A DNA stretch of 64,000 nucleotides from Astragalus membranaceus (GCA_039519185.1 CM076847.1:88012360-88076359), one strand, 5' to 3'. Counted from the first letter of the stretch, positions 1-12,551 are shown. Program-made: numbers and translations. Notes: generated by a model from the sequence alone, not told the origin.

Positions 1-115
1 AATTTTTCATTTTTGTAACTAATACACTATTAAGTATCAAAATATTATTTATGATTCCTTCTAAATTATTGTCATAATTTTTTTGTTTAGTTATTATAAA
101 ATAAATAAAAATTAG

Positions 116-154
<39 letters not shown>

Positions 155-483
155 GATTAATAAGTTGAAATCAAACTTCACTAGAAACTTAAAATATTAG
201 TTCAAATACATATATATATATATATAACTAATTTTATTTATCGGAATAATTTAAAACTTATGTTTAACATAAAAACTAAAAATAACCTTATATATATTAT
301 TTATAATATAATTAAGTGATGAAACAAAAAAAAATTGAACAACCATACCCTACGTTCTAAACAAAAATTGCATAAATTTTAATAGCTCATTTATTACATA
401 ATCAATTGGAAAAATTATTTAATTTAGTATGATAATGGAAATGAATAGTTATATTCTAATTCATTGTATAAATATTTTTAACT
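1..483. other. AT-rich sequence without a gene
   Basis: No coding potential is visible. The stretch is made of A/T runs with a (TA)15 tract at 121-150 and a shorter TA tract at 211-226. It may be the 5' part of the Helitron-like copy that ends at 2987, but no 5' terminus was found. Confidence 0.6.
121..150. repeat. (TA)15 microsatellite
   Basis: This is a perfect run of 15 TA dinucleotides. Comparable TA tracts recur at 3254-3291, 15326-15371, 15430-15459, 29592-29619 and 63320-63354. Confidence 0.95.
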
Positions 484-2987
484 AAGAAATAATGAGTGGG
501 TCTTTGAAATTCTTTTAGGTGTAACTATATACATTGAATGTGGAGTTTCATATTAATATGAATCATTCCTTTGTTGCCAATAAATTCATGAGATACTAAA
601 AGATAAGTGCAAGATGTGTAGTTTTAATTAGTTATGATATGACAAAAATATTTATAGGAGAATATTTTAAATGGTGAGGGAAGTGGTTTTGGCAAAAAAA
701 AATTAAAACAAAAATAGGATGTGCATGTGAGCACTAGAAAGGAGCGGTAACACGAGAAGAGGTAGAGTGCGCTAGAGAAATATTAGAGTGTGCAGTCAAG
801 GGAGAAAAAAATGAAGTTTACATGTATAGAGAAGAAATAGAAAAGACAAATCATAAGATTTGAGGTTCATGTTCTTGACAATTCTAATGTAGTCAAAAGG
901 ACAAAAAGAAAAATTGGGATTAGTTATTGAGTTAGACAATTGAGCCACAATTTTGTTGTAAAGGTATAGACATGTATGAGTTATGTTTAATTTTAAAATT
1001 GTGCTTTAAAAAATGTTTAATTTTAATAGCTTCCATGAAACTGGATGATGTGCTATATCTAACAGTTTTTGTTATATTGAACATTCACAAACGAATGTTC
1101 AAGCATAAAAGAAGATGTTTTTGTCTCTAATTGGAAAGTTCATTTGTTTTGTTTTTAAAGTGAGTGCACGGATCAGAAACTATGGATATTGTATTCTATT
1201 TCTAATTTTAAAATACAAATTTAAGAAATTGCTCTAATTTTGTGACTTCCAAAAATAGTCACTAAAATTAGTTACCATCGAACATAATTATAATGTTAAA
1301 TAATACAAAATATGATTCAAGGAAATTTAAAATCACATCATAATAATTCATTCATATATATTTTACTAAATAGACTACATATACTATGCAAGAGCGTAAT
1401 ATTCAACAAAATTGTTTGTTAAAGAAGAGCGTAACATTCAATTAAGAATATGCGAAAATATCATTAGTTAAAGAAAATGATAACTAATATCTATATCTTT
1501 TTCACATGTCTTCTCATTATTGTTATCACCCTCTTACATTTTTAGGTGATAGGTATAAAAATCAATATAAAACATAAGTCTTTCAAACTTCAATTACAAA
1601 ACGTCGTGTTATTTAATTTCTATTATATTATTTAAATGACATTATAAAAACTATCACTTATTCAGAAGTTATTCTTACATTGTGCATAACTTCAATGAAA
1701 CCGAAAGAAACGTGTGAATTGAATTGGTACAGAAATGTAGAGTTGTTCATTGTTTTTACTGATGTAGAGTTGTTCTTAACTTGAGTCAGAATTGATTCTC
1801 TTAGTAGAATATTGATTAACAATATTTTTATGTATAAATTTTTTTTATACAAATGAAAGAAATATTTTTATCTATAATATAATATAATATTTATAAATAA
1901 ATAAATAAATTAAAGAAGCTTGACTCTTGAATTATCAGTTTTTCTCCATTTTTCAATTTTATTTTAAAACACTTTATTGATAACTCTTAACTCATTACTT
2001 TTTTTCCCACAAATTTTAACTCATTACTTGATGTTTTGTTTTTTGTTGCCTTTTTGTATCTCTAAATTATTATCATGATTAGTAGTAATTATTATAGTTA
2101 CAAAATTTTTTGACATAATTATAGTTACAAATTAAATATACAAACATAAGTATTGAGAGGCGAGAACCACACGGACTGGCAAAGCCGAGTATACACGTGG
2201 CCAGTCAGATTCTCAGGTGTAGATTAGTCATCGGCAAAGCCAGTGGAAACTGCGCACCAATAACATGGTAGCAAAAAAAATACACAAACATAAGTGATTA
2301 CTTTTATGATAGGGAAAATAATGGTAGAGAAAAAAAATAGAGTCTAATAAAGCTTAACAGAAAGATAGATTTATATCAAATATGTATTATTTTTAATTTT
2401 TTGAATGATAAATATAAACAAATACAGAATTTAAATATCAAAATATGCAATAATTACTATAAAAAAGTGAATTAAATATAAGATCAATTAATTAAAACTT
2501 TACATCTTCAATCCATATTTTACAAACTCATAAGTTTAATCGAAATTAAAGAAATACAATTTATAAAAAATATTTATTCTTAAAATTTTATGTCTTTGAT
2601 TAAAATTTACATTTTATATATGTTTTCCATATTATTGTATAAATATTATGTAAACATAATATTTTGTGTAGGAAGCTCAAATGGAGCCTTTAGGTTGCTC
2701 CTTATTTTTATAATTTATTTTCATATTAAATCCCAAATTTCTTATTTTAAAGTATTTATTCAACTTTGTAAATTCGTTTCACTTTTGTAAAATTATTTTC
2801 AAAACAATTAATTTGATAAAGAGTATTAACAAATATTTATATTTAAAAACACATAATTTATATAAGATTATTGCCTAAAATAAATAAGTTTGATATAAGA
2901 AATTAAAATTATATTAATATCATACTATATTCTATATTTAAATAACAATATTAGAACAACCCGTGCAACGCACGGGCATTCCCCTAG
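484..2987 (+). mobile_element. Helitron-like element, copy 1 (5' end unresolved)
   Basis: The 3' end is clear: hairpin arms CCCGTGC (2960-2966) and GCACGGG (2970-2976), then seven bases, then CTAG (2984-2987) followed by T. A hairpin shortly before CTRR, with T as the next host base, is the Helitron 3' signature. Blocks near 484-560 and 645-690 resemble 5751-5850 and 5920-5960 of the second copy, and the final about 110 bp resemble those before 6676. No Rep/helicase frame is present, so the element is non-autonomous. The left limit given is only the first block shared with copy 2. A SINE-like retroposon lies inside. Confidence 0.5.
2152..2283 (+). mobile_element. SINE-like retroposon with 12-bp TSD
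   Basis: A 132-bp GC-richer block with an A-rich right end is flanked by perfect copies of ACAAACATAAGT at 2140-2151 and 2284-2295. Such long duplications indicate LINE-mediated retroposition. The body includes a GCGCACCAAT stretch that is also seen, inverted, in the SINE at 30428-30600. No good box B is recognisable, so assignment to a tRNA-derived family is uncertain. Confidence 0.7.
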
Positions 2988-3251
2988 TATATATGTAAAG
3001 GAGACCCCAATGGAGCCTCCACAATGATTCTCATGATTTTTGTCTATATTAATATTTAATTATAATTTACACATAAACAAAACTTTGGTTTTAATGAAAA
3101 CACATAATTGTCCACTATCTTATTAAATGATGTTTTAAATGAAACTAATTTTTATTGATATGAAAATAATCTTTATTTTATGGAAATTTGAAATTTCATA
3201 ATAACATTTAACGACATAACTATGTAGAAAAATATAATATAGGATAGATAT

Positions 3252-3294
<43 letters not shown>

Positions 3295-4420
3295 CAATTT
3301 TGTATATTTATATTTATTTATATATTATATGGAGACCTTTACAATTGATACTAAATATCCATTTCTTCTGTAATTAATTATCTTATTCAGCTTTTTTAGG
3401 AGTACAGTATTTTAAGCTTTATTTTTAACAAAAACAAAGAATTCCAAGAGTTGGTTAGCGTTTGAATTCTTTTAGTTTAAATTTTATTTTAATACTTATA
3501 TTTTACTTTATTTAAGTTTTATTTGATTTTTGATGTTTTTTAAATATGGAATGTGAAGATTTTTTTTTCAACTGATATAGTTTCAAAACATAAGTTAGTT
3601 CTATTAGGTTAATTAATTTCAGTTCTCTTTTACTCTATTTGAGTTTTATTTTAATTTTATTGTTTTTTAATAAAGAAATATGATGGTTTTCTTTGATTAG
3701 TTTAAGTTTCAAAACATCAACAGGTGGGTGTTCCATAAATAATTAATAAGAGTAATAAAGCATGATAAATAAATTAGGAGAATCTTATAAATTATTTATA
3801 ATTTTGTTGTTCTAAATTAATATGAAGGGACTTTACTAGACCAAAAAAAAATGAAAGGACTTTCCATTTGCATAACGGATCGGAAGCCTTAACTCAAGAA
3901 AATAAAAACAGATACTTTAATACCTACTCATATTTATACATCTCAATTCCTACCATTTTTGTGAGCCACCAACATTCTTCTATAATTCCTTTATTGTTTT
4001 CTCATCCCTATTTTTTTTCCTCAATAATTTTAAGCTTTCATTGCTCCATATTTCTAGGCTTTATTCATGGCTATATGTTATATATGATAAATTCCTATTC
4101 ATAAAGAAATATGATTTAACTTTTCAATTGGTTTTTTTGTTAAGGGCATCGAAAATCACTTTATCTCCAAGGCATGCAAGATATGTTTACAGCAAATAGA
4201 GACCAAGGTTCTGTGGAAAAACTTGCATTTTGAATGGAAGAAGGCACACCAAGAGGTTAAGATCTTAACAAAAGAAGGATATGATAAAGGTGGGATGTTT
4301 TTTTCACACTAAGGATCAGATATTTGAGACAAATGTTTTTACAACACATGTTTTGATTCATCAAAGATATCTCCTCAAATAATACAATGTTATAGAGTAG
4401 GAACAATAATCTAACGGGAT
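2988..4420. other. AT-rich intergenic or decayed repeat
   Basis: No gene is seen. An (AT)n run lies at 3254-3291. A phrase near 3000 (AATGGAGCCT) recurs at 2679, and a diverged form lies near 4800, suggesting decayed copies of one repeat family. Short open frames near 3868-4104 look like AT-rich noise. Confidence 0.5.
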
Positions 4421-4598
4421 TATAGTTTGGCATTTATCAAGGAGTGGACGTGAAAGATTCAATTGTTTCCAAAGTTATCGTTCTATAAAAAAACATTTGC
4501 AAAATATTTTATAGTTTGGCATTTATCAAGGATTGGACGTGAAAGATTCAATTGTTTCCAAAGTTATCGTTGTATAAAAAAACATTTGCAAAATATTT
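4421..4598. repeat. Tandem duplication, 89 bp x 2
   Basis: The unit 4421-4509 is repeated at 4510-4598 with about two substitutions. The two copies abut directly. It contains no gene; the small frame over the second copy is incidental. Confidence 0.9.
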
Positions 4599-5435
4599 TA
4601 CAACATCAATTTACTATTTGCTCGAAGTATATATAGATTTTAATATTAGAAGTGTGCTATTGTCTTTAGAAATAAAACATAAGAAAACTCACATGCTTAA
4701 ATCATTTGTTTCACGTCTGAGGAAAATTTTGAAGCGATTACAGTAAACATAACCAATCACAAAATCTCATTTTTTGTTTAAATCTTCATTCTATACTGGA
4801 ACCTCTAGGATGCTCCTCAATATATTTATTCATTTTTTAATTTAAATTGCAACATTTTTGTTTCCTTTATTTTTAAAATCAAAAAATATATTAACATCAA
4901 AATTGATTTCTTTACTAATTATAAAATTCTAGATGAATTTAACTTTTTACATTCAATTGAAATACAATATAGAGTTTATCTATAGTAAAATTAATTTATA
5001 ATTTAAATTTATTACATCTTTTAGGATTCTTCTCATTGGTTTTGTTCAATTATAATTAGCATGCAATTTATATTTTCTAACACAATATACTGACTACATT
5101 TACTATAGACTTTGTTTTCTGCAACTAACAATTTGATTTTATAATATCTCAACTTTAGAAGAGTGTATTTATTTTTTTCCATTTTTATAAGTTATTTGAA
5201 TAATTAATAAAGCCGTTATTTATGAATAGATTTATTTATTTATTTAATTTTTCAAGGAATTTTTGTACTTATTAAAATAGTTATTTATGTCTCATTTGAA
5301 ATATGAAATTCCAACATTTCTTTACTACTAATAATTTATATATTATACTGTCAAAAAAAATTATATTATATTTTTAAATATGAATTTAGTTAAATATTGT
5401 CTAAAATAAATAACTTTAATTTTAAACCCTATTAG
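4599..5435. other. AT-rich decayed repeat
   Basis: No gene is seen. The end (about 5390-5430) resembles the pre-terminal part of the Helitron-like family (compare about 2870-2900), so this may be a third, truncated copy whose terminus is lost. Confidence 0.4.
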
Positions 5436-5572
5436 TTTTGGTCGAGACCAAGGTATCCACCACCGAACACAGTGACTAATCCCCTTCCTGGATTGGAGGC
5501 ACATGGAAGGGTGGGACAGCTGACCCAGGAATTTAAAGCTGCTGCATACCTAGCTGGCCCAGGGATTTAAAC
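5436..5572 (-). mobile_element. SINE fragment related to 24807-24997
   Basis: The order of phrases matches the SINE at 24807-24997: GTGACTAATCCC, then a GGGACAGCTG-like phrase (GGCAGGACAGCTGGCCC there), then GCTGC and CATACC. The tRNA-like box B part is missing or diverged, so this is a partial, older copy. A possible TTTAAACC repeat flanks it but is too short to rely on. Confidence 0.55.
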
Positions 5573-5749
5573 CATATTTATATATACATTATTTATATTA
5601 ATATATAATTTATATATTATATTATTAAATTAAATAAATTAAATAAATTAAATAAAAAATATTATAACAACCCAATGCAAATTATAAGAAGTAAAAAATA
5701 ATAAGAAATTTGGATTTTTAAATAAAATTAATAAAAGTTGTTTTTGAAA

Positions 5750-6676
5750 TAAGAAATAATAAGTTGATCTTTAAAATTCTTTCTGATGTAAAAATTATGC
5801 ATTGAAAGAGAGGGGAGGGGTTTCACATTCATATGAATTATTCCTTTATTTGACAATAAACTCATGAATTAGTAGAATATGACAGAAAATAGAGAGACAA
5901 TTATCAATTATAACAAAAATAACTATATAAATGAGTCAATTTTGGATGGTGAGGGGAGAGGTTTTGACGAAAACATTCATAATGAAAAACAAGGAGCATA
6001 ACAAAGGAGTGAGTTTCGAGAGAATAGGTATAATAGAAAAAAAGGGTAAAGGTTTTTGTATAGTTATAGGCATCAAGGAAACATCTATATTTTAATATTT
6101 TTCTTTCAAAAAACATTTAATTTTAAATTATCATATATATTTACTTTTCATTTTAGTTTATTTAGATTATAACTAATATAAAAAAATCCATTATTTAATT
6201 CCACTTTCATTTTGAACTATATTTTTAATTTTAGTTTCAATTTATGAATTATTGATAAATGATAAAAGTCAAAGAAATAAAATAATACAGATCGGTAAAT
6301 TTTTGTTTTCTCTAATATATGTTTTGCTTTACTCATTTGTTTCTATTATTAAAATTCATGTCCATAAATTAAACATATAAAATAGAATTAAATCTATTAT
6401 TACTAAATATAATAAAGCTTAGTAACATTTTATTTTCAACAATTAAACTTATAAAAAATATTGGAAATTATTTATATTAAAACAAATACACTATATAAGA
6501 ATATTGCTTTAAGTAAATAATTTTAAATATAAAAACTGCAACAATATTTTTTTTTACTAATCTATTCTTAAAATACATGATTTATATCAACAACTTATAT
6601 ATATATTAGAGAAAATCCAAAAAAATTTAAAAAAATATTATATAACAACCCGTGCAACGCACGGGCATTCCCCTAG
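5750..6676 (+). mobile_element. Helitron-like element, copy 2 (5' end unresolved)
   Basis: It has the same 3' terminus as copy 1: hairpin CCCGTGC (6649-6655) / GCACGGG (6659-6665), a seven-base spacer, CTAG (6673-6676) and then T. The last 31 bases are identical in the two copies. It has no coding capacity. The left boundary given is where similarity to copy 1 becomes visible, not a proven terminus. Confidence 0.55.
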
Positions 6677-6779
6677 TATCAAGTATTTGACAATGAAGTA
6701 AATCATATTAATATTTATTAAGTGTCAAAATTAGATTGGTTAGAAAACTTAAGGGATAAGAATGAGTAGATTTTTTTTT

Positions 6780-9746
6780 CATAACATGAAGCAACTCTAG
6801 ATTAGTATACATGGAGTGTCCGTAGCATTCCTCACAAAAAAATTATCATCTCCAATTCTCCGATCTCCTTTCATTCATCTTCTACCATTAGCCACCTAGC
6901 TACTGCCATATGGGTAAGCTTCATCCTCTTCTTTCTTTTCTATTTACAAGTTTAGATACTTTAATAATTAGCTTCATGGTAATTTATGAAGCTTAGGAGA
7001 ATTTATAGGAAGTGTAAAGCTATCCTCATTTCCTTCAGACTCTCGTTGGTAGCCCGGGTTTTCTTATCGTGGGTGTGATTATTTTCCATTTCCTCTCTTG
7101 TCCTTGTCATATATGTATCCCTAACTTGATAGATGAAGAATTGAGGCTTGATCACCTTATTTGTATATCAAAAATAATTTATTTCTTAAGCTGCATTCAA
7201 AGGACTTGTTTCATCAAAATTCACAAATTTCTTCTTTTTGTTATATATCAAAACTACGGGCTCTTGTTGGAAAAAGGAAGAAGAAAAACATTATTTCCAA
7301 TCATAAAGTTTTGATCTTTGAAGATTGAATAGATGGATCTTGTGAAAATAAGAGGTTTTGACAAAGTTTAAATGATGTTGGTATTGTTTTTCAAAGAGTT
7401 TTTGTAAAGAACTTTGATTTTAGAGATTTAGATCCAAAGAAAAATGAGATGCTTATGAGAAAGATAGAGTCTTTAAAGATTTAAGGATGCTTCAAATGAT
7501 TTTTAAATTATAATGGGAATAGATCTTTAATAAAAAGTATTTCTTTAGTTATTTTTGTTTTTCGTCTCTTGGATCTACTGGTTTTATTAAAAAGAACTTC
7601 ATTTTGATTTAATTTGGAAAGATGAGTTTGATCTTAATTTATAGCGAAGGGAGTTGTTTTTAAAAGAAAAGTTTGATCTTTACAAATAGGAAGTTGTTTT
7701 CAAGCTTAAAGTTTTTATCTTTAGAGCTACATTAAATAGATCTCTAGCAAAGATAGATGATCTTTCTAGTACAAAGTGAGTCATGATTTTTCTACAAAGC
7801 TTAGAGTTTTGTCACTTGAAAGTGGTTAAGAATTAAACTTTTAAGAAGAGATCAAACCTAGGGATTTTGAGTTGTTTTCATAAGGCTAGATCTTTGCTTT
7901 TGTTTTTGAAAAAGAAAATATTGTTTTTAGATAGTAAGGATGCTACCTATATGTTAATTTGGGCTACATGGTGTATTTGGATATCTTGATAATGATGGCT
8001 GGTATTAATCTTACGAAAAACAATGTGTCGATTTTGAAGTTTTGGATTCAAAGAAAAGCTATGGTTTTGATAAATGTTGGATCTTTAAATCATTAGAGGC
8101 GTTTGAGTGATTTTGTGAAAAGGGGTCAAAACTTGGAAGTTTCAAAGTTTAAAGTTTTAAGATTTTACGAAATGTTTTGAGAATAAATTAGTGAGAAAGT
8201 GACTACTGGCTTAAATACCCTAAATACCGTCTCTAGAACGATATTCATAAGGAATAGTATCGAGTCTTTTTGGAACTCTTAATTCTAAGAGAAAGCTGTA
8301 GAGCTTCCCTAAGAATTAGACTAAGAATTTGAGATAATAAACTTGTGTGATTTAGGTTGAAGGTTATGGTTGGACAGAGACTTCACACGGGTTAGCGAAT
8401 TTCAATGATTATGAGAAAGTATTTGAGGTAAGGGCATCTAAATCATTATTTTGTTAACTTATATGTTTATATGTGGAATGTCGTTGAGACGAGTATTATA
8501 GATGTGATTGACTGTTGTGTGATGATTGAGTCATTTTGCTTATTGTTTGTGGCGTAATATGTGTAGTCTTATCATCACTTAGGTTGAGCAAGTGATGTAT
8601 GTTGATTGTTGAGAAATGATTGAGATAGATGATGTTGAACCTTTGTGGATTTTCTAGGAGACTCAGTGGGAGTGATCCAATTGTGATGACTAACTCAAGG
8701 TGATGCATTTCATGCAAGCATCGATGCTTAATCTGGGAGACTGTGTGGAAGACCCTAGGTTAAGTAATCGTACGATAGCCAGAATCTAGATGCGACTACG
8801 TGTCTATGATTCTAATCTTTCGAAGATAGGGCAACATGTTTCAGTGTGTGCGGTTATTTATTCGGCTGTGTGCCGGCTTTCGCTGTGTGCGGTTATTATA
8901 TCGGCTGTGTGTCGGCTTTCGCTGTGTGCGGTTATTATTTTGGCTGTGCCGGCTTTCGCTGTGTGCGGCTTTTCTCGCGGGATTCCAGAATCTTCATGTG
9001 CATTGGCATGTAGTCTAACCCGTAGGGATTGACTATGTTTTCTAATTGTGTGTTACTGGATATTGTTGCAGTTGATTTGGCTGTATTATATATAGTACTT
9101 TTATTTCCATACATTGTTTATATGATTGTTCTGGAAGATGACCCTTGCCTGTGGTACTCCAATTCAATGGATGTTACCCAGCCCTGTTTTTCGTAGTGGT
9201 GACGACGCTAATAGATGGGCTAGCATTGTGGGTGGAGATTACTGCCAGATTGTCGAGGATTTGTTATCATGCGGATATCTGACATGTCATCTACAGTCAG
9301 TCTATGTTTTAGACAGTTGTGTTAGTGATCAGCGATAGGAGTTTGTTGGCTTTAGTGTTCCCTAGTTATATATTGATCTTGGAGAAGTATTTCTGATGTG
9401 AGTATCTGTTGAGAGTACATTAGTGGTATGAGTCAATCCTAGTATATGATATTTCTATTTTAGATGTATTCATTTCTTCAGATGTATTCACATTTTCAAC
9501 TTGTACCTTTTTGAAAAATATGATTCGCCTTAGAGCGATATTTCTGAAGGATCTAGCTGAACCTTGAATATGTGTTGGTTTGCCATCATGTTTCATAACG
9601 TTGCATTACTCTGATTGTATTGGAAAGAATTTTAAATGAAAAAAATTACACATGTTTTCAAAAAGACAATAAGAGTATTTTACTAAAATCATCATGCAGT
9701 TAGAGTTTGGGTCACTACGTAGCACTCCGAAAATTGGGGTGTTACA
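6780..9746 (+). mobile_element. 5' LTR of a Ty3-type element (left limit approximate)
   Basis: The right edge is precise: it ends GGGGTGTTACA at 9746 and is followed after three bases by a primer-binding site. LTRs ending this way recur at 41347-43597 and at 53456. The stretch 8423-9746 is repeated almost unchanged at 10426-11750. The segment 6780-8422 has no second copy here; its pyrimidine-rich start looks like an LTR leader. No TG terminus was identified, so the start is a guess. There is no protein gene; frames around 8496-9338 are LTR sequence. Confidence 0.55.
8836..8980. repeat. 39-bp tandem repeat inside the LTR
   Basis: Three units of about 39, 39 and 37 bp share the core CTGTGTGCGGTTATTAT and GGCTGTGTGCCGGC. 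The same array occurs in the second LTR copy (10841-10980) with point changes. The unit length is divisible by three, which keeps short spurious frames open. Confidence 0.85.
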
Positions 9747-10425
9747 ATGTGGTATTAGAGCAGTTCGGTCTAACCGGACTGTGAGGTTGGATAGCTATTA
9801 TTAATCAAGTGTCGGGGTTGTCAGGTGTAGTTCTATGTGCTATTTGTGTTCAAATGTTTGTTGATTGTCTGTAAATCGTCTGTTTAAAACTTGTATGATA
9901 TTGCTAGATAGAGTCCCAGAGGGAAATATAAGAGTTGGAATAAGTATTATGTTGGATACTAAGGAGAGCCCTATTTTAACTCATGAGGTGGTCGAGTCTT
10001 CTGGGATCTCAGTTATTGACCCAGTGTGTTTTTCTTTGTTGCTCGATATAGTTTATGTAATCAAGAGATGATTACTCGTCCAAAAATGTAAGGCAAGTAA
10101 TTTGTAGGCTCAAATTTTGACTTTGGCTCGTGTCTTGACTTTTGGGGTTATGAGGTTATGGATTTTCAAAGTTTTTTAGGAGGTGAGAACTCCCTTGTTT
10201 ATCAACTAAGTTCACTGTTGGGGTATGCATATGTTTTGTCGAGGGGTAATAGCGTACGTAGGAGAGGTATTCAAGTATTAGATTTTTGAAAGAATGTTGG
10301 AGTAATTGCTTTACAACGAAGATGATAATATTAGAGTAGTAAGTTGGTAGAGTAGAGGATTTTGATTTAAATCCAAATGAAGATTATGGAAGTGTGGTAA
10401 GAACTTAGTGGAACTCGAGGAGTTG
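9747..10425 (+). mobile_element. Residual internal region of the Ty3-type element
   Basis: Only about 680 bp separate the LTR end from the start of the second LTR part. No gag, protease or pol motif is recognisable; a 68-codon frame (9865-10071) has no family I know. The join at 10425 enters the middle of an LTR, so gag-pol and the first part of the 3' LTR appear to have been deleted. Confidence 0.6.
9750..9762 (+). promoter_or_regulatory. Primer-binding site, initiator Met tRNA type
   Basis: TGGTATTAGAGCA lies three bases after the LTR end. It differs by one base from the usual complement of the plant initiator Met tRNA 3' end (TGGTATCAGAGC), so this is the minus-strand priming site and the element runs on the plus strand. 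Confidence 0.85.
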
Positions 10426-11750
10426 TGAGGTAAGGGCATCTAAATCATTATTTTGTTAACTTGTATGTTTATATGTGGAATGTCGTTGAGACGAGTATTA
10501 TAGATGTTTTTGACTGTTGTGTGACGATTGAGTCATTTTGCTTATTGTTTGTGGCGTAATATGTGTAGTCTTATCATCACTTAGGTTGAGCAAGTGATGT
10601 ATGTTGATTGTTGAGAAATGATTGAGATAGATGATGTTGAACCTTTGTTGATTTTCTAGGACACTCAGTGGGAGTGATCCAATTGTGATGACTAACTCAA
10701 GGTGATGCATTTCATGCAAGCATCGATGCTTAATCTGGGCGAATGTGTGGAAGACCCTAGGTTAAGTAATCGTACGATAGCCCGAATCTAGATGCGACTA
10801 CGTGTCTATGCTTCTAATCTTTCGAACATAGGGCAACATGTTTCGCTGTGTGCAGTTATTTATTCGGCTGTGTGCCGGCTTTCGCTGTGTGCGGTTATTA
10901 TATCGGCTGTGTGTCGGCTTTTGTTGTGTGCGGTTATTATTTCAACTGTGTGCCGGCTTTCACTGTGTGCGGCTTTTCTCCCGGGATTCCGGAATCTTCA
11001 TGTGCATTGGCATGTAGTCTAACCCGAAGGGATTGACTATGCTTTCTAACTGTGTGTTACTCGATATTGTTGCAGTTGATTTGGTTGTATTATATATAGT
11101 ACTTTTATTTCCATACATTGTTTATATGATTGTTCTGGAAGATGACCCTTGCCTGTGGTACTCCAATTCAATGGATGTTACCCAACCCTGTTTTTGGTAG
11201 TGGTGACGACGCTAGTAGATGGGCTAGCATTGTGGGTGGAGATTACTGCCAGATTGTCGAGGATTTGTTATCATGCGGATACCTGACATGTCATCTACAG
11301 TCACTCTATGTTTTAGACACTTGGGTTAGTGATCAGCGATAAGAGTTTGTTGGCTTTAGTGTTCCCTAGTTATATATTGATCTTGGAGAAGTATTTCTGA
11401 TGTGAGTATCTGTTGAGAGTACATTAGTGGTATGAGTCAGTCCTAGTATATGATATTTGTATTTTAGATGTATTCATTTCTTCAGATGTATTCACATTTT
11501 CAACTTGTACCTTTTTGAAAAATATGATTCGCCTTAGAGCGATATTTCTGAAGGATCTAGCTGAACCTTGAATATGTGTTGGTTTGCCATCATGTTTCAT
11601 AACGTTGCATTACTCTGATTGTATTGGAAAGAATTTTAAATGAAAAAAATTACACATGTTTTCAAAAAGACAATAAGAGTATTTTACTAAAACCATCATG
11701 CATTTAGAGTTTGGGTCACTACGTAGCGCTACGAAAATTGGGTTGTTACA
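10426..11750 (+). mobile_element. 3' LTR, truncated at its 5' side
   Basis: It matches 8423-9746 closely over its whole length, including the 39-bp repeats and the terminal GTTGTTACA at 11741-11750. The high similarity suggests a fairly young element. It is followed by AAAAT; the matching left TSD was not found because the left LTR start is unknown. Confidence 0.8.
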
Positions 11751-11764
11751 AAAATGCCATTAAT

Positions 11765-11968
11765 GAAACGCGCACGTCTTTTTTTCCTTCTGGGATTACG
11801 AAGGTTCGGAACTAAACTTCTGAACCGGTTCGGAAGTTTAGTTCCGAACCAAGCAGACACCCCCATTTGCAAGTTTTTTAACATGTTCGGAACTAAACTT
11901 CCAAACCGGTTCAGAAGTTTAGTTCTGAACCTGTTAAAAATCAGTGTGGGGTGTTTGGAAGCGCGTTT
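11765..11968. repeat. Two near-perfect palindromes inside a longer inverted repeat
   Basis: Palindrome 1 has arms 11803-11826 and 11827-11850 with one mismatch and no loop. Palindrome 2 (about 11885-11931) repeats the same word with a few changes. The core word is GGTTCGGAACTAAACTTC. The pair is enclosed by GAAACGCGC (11765-11773) and GCGCGTTTC (11960-11968). Frames open on both strands here reflect the symmetry, not genes. Confidence 0.85.
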
Positions 11969-12157
11969 CACGTGAGAGTATTTTGGGAATATTTGAGGGT
12001 CGGGGGTGTCCAGTGAGTAGAGGGGGATTGTACGAAGTATGTGCCTTATAATTTCTAGAGAGTCAAAATTCGTGAAGAATGAAATTCATGGGAAAAAGCT
12101 CTGAACATGTGTTGGAGGAGTCACCTCTCTCGCTCCCTCACCAAGTCAAACCATATT

Positions 12158-12290
12158 TTTTTTTATAGGCAATATTAGTGGGGGGATGTTTGTTTCACGG
12201 GTTTGAACTCGGGACCTCCTGCTTGTACTTTTTGGTGCACTCCTTCGGTATTCCTTAGCTCGCCAAATGAGCAACCTACTTGGATTTGCA
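12158..12290 (-). mobile_element. tRNA-derived SINE
   Basis: Read on the minus strand, a box A-like stretch (GCTCATTTGGCGAGCTAAGG) is followed by a box B (CCGAGTTCAAACCC, complement of about 12199-12213) and an A-rich tail (complement of the T run at 12158-12168). This is the layout of plant tRNA-derived SINEs transcribed by RNA polymerase III. No convincing TSD was found, so the right limit is approximate. Confidence 0.7.
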
Positions 12291-12350
12291 CTCCATGGTG
12301 CACTCTATGGATTTGATACCGCTTGTTGCGGAGCACTGAGAGAAACAACA

Positions 12351-12551
12351 AGCTAATGACTAGGACCACCAATATACTTGGACATCAGAGGAAAAGGTAA
12401 AGGTAGTGTGTAATACCCCGGAGGACTTGGACTTGGTAGTCCTAGTCAAATATACTAGGACTTGGATATTGGACCACCACGTCCAAGTACATTTTCTTAG
12501 TATATAGGAAAAGGAAAAGGTACTTGGACTTGGTGGTTCTAGTCATTAGCT
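12351..12551. mobile_element. Foldback/MITE-like inverted repeat
   Basis: A 22-bp arm, AGCTAATGACTAGGACCACC plus two bases (12351-12372), is matched by its near-complement at 12530-12551. Further inverted pieces with ACTTGGAC lie between. A phrase GTAGTGTGTAATAC is repeated directly at 12403-12416 and 12567-12580. No TSD is assigned, so the class is open. Confidence 0.6.

Noticed and set aside
8836..9032. Repeats that at first glance resemble a short CRISPR-like array
   Set aside because: The units are contiguous 39-bp tandem copies without unique spacers, inside a plant LTR.
11729..11975. Frames of 73-80 codons on both strands giving similar peptides (KLLNRFGSLVPN)
   Set aside because: The similarity on both strands is caused by the palindromes at 11803-11931, not by a conserved protein.
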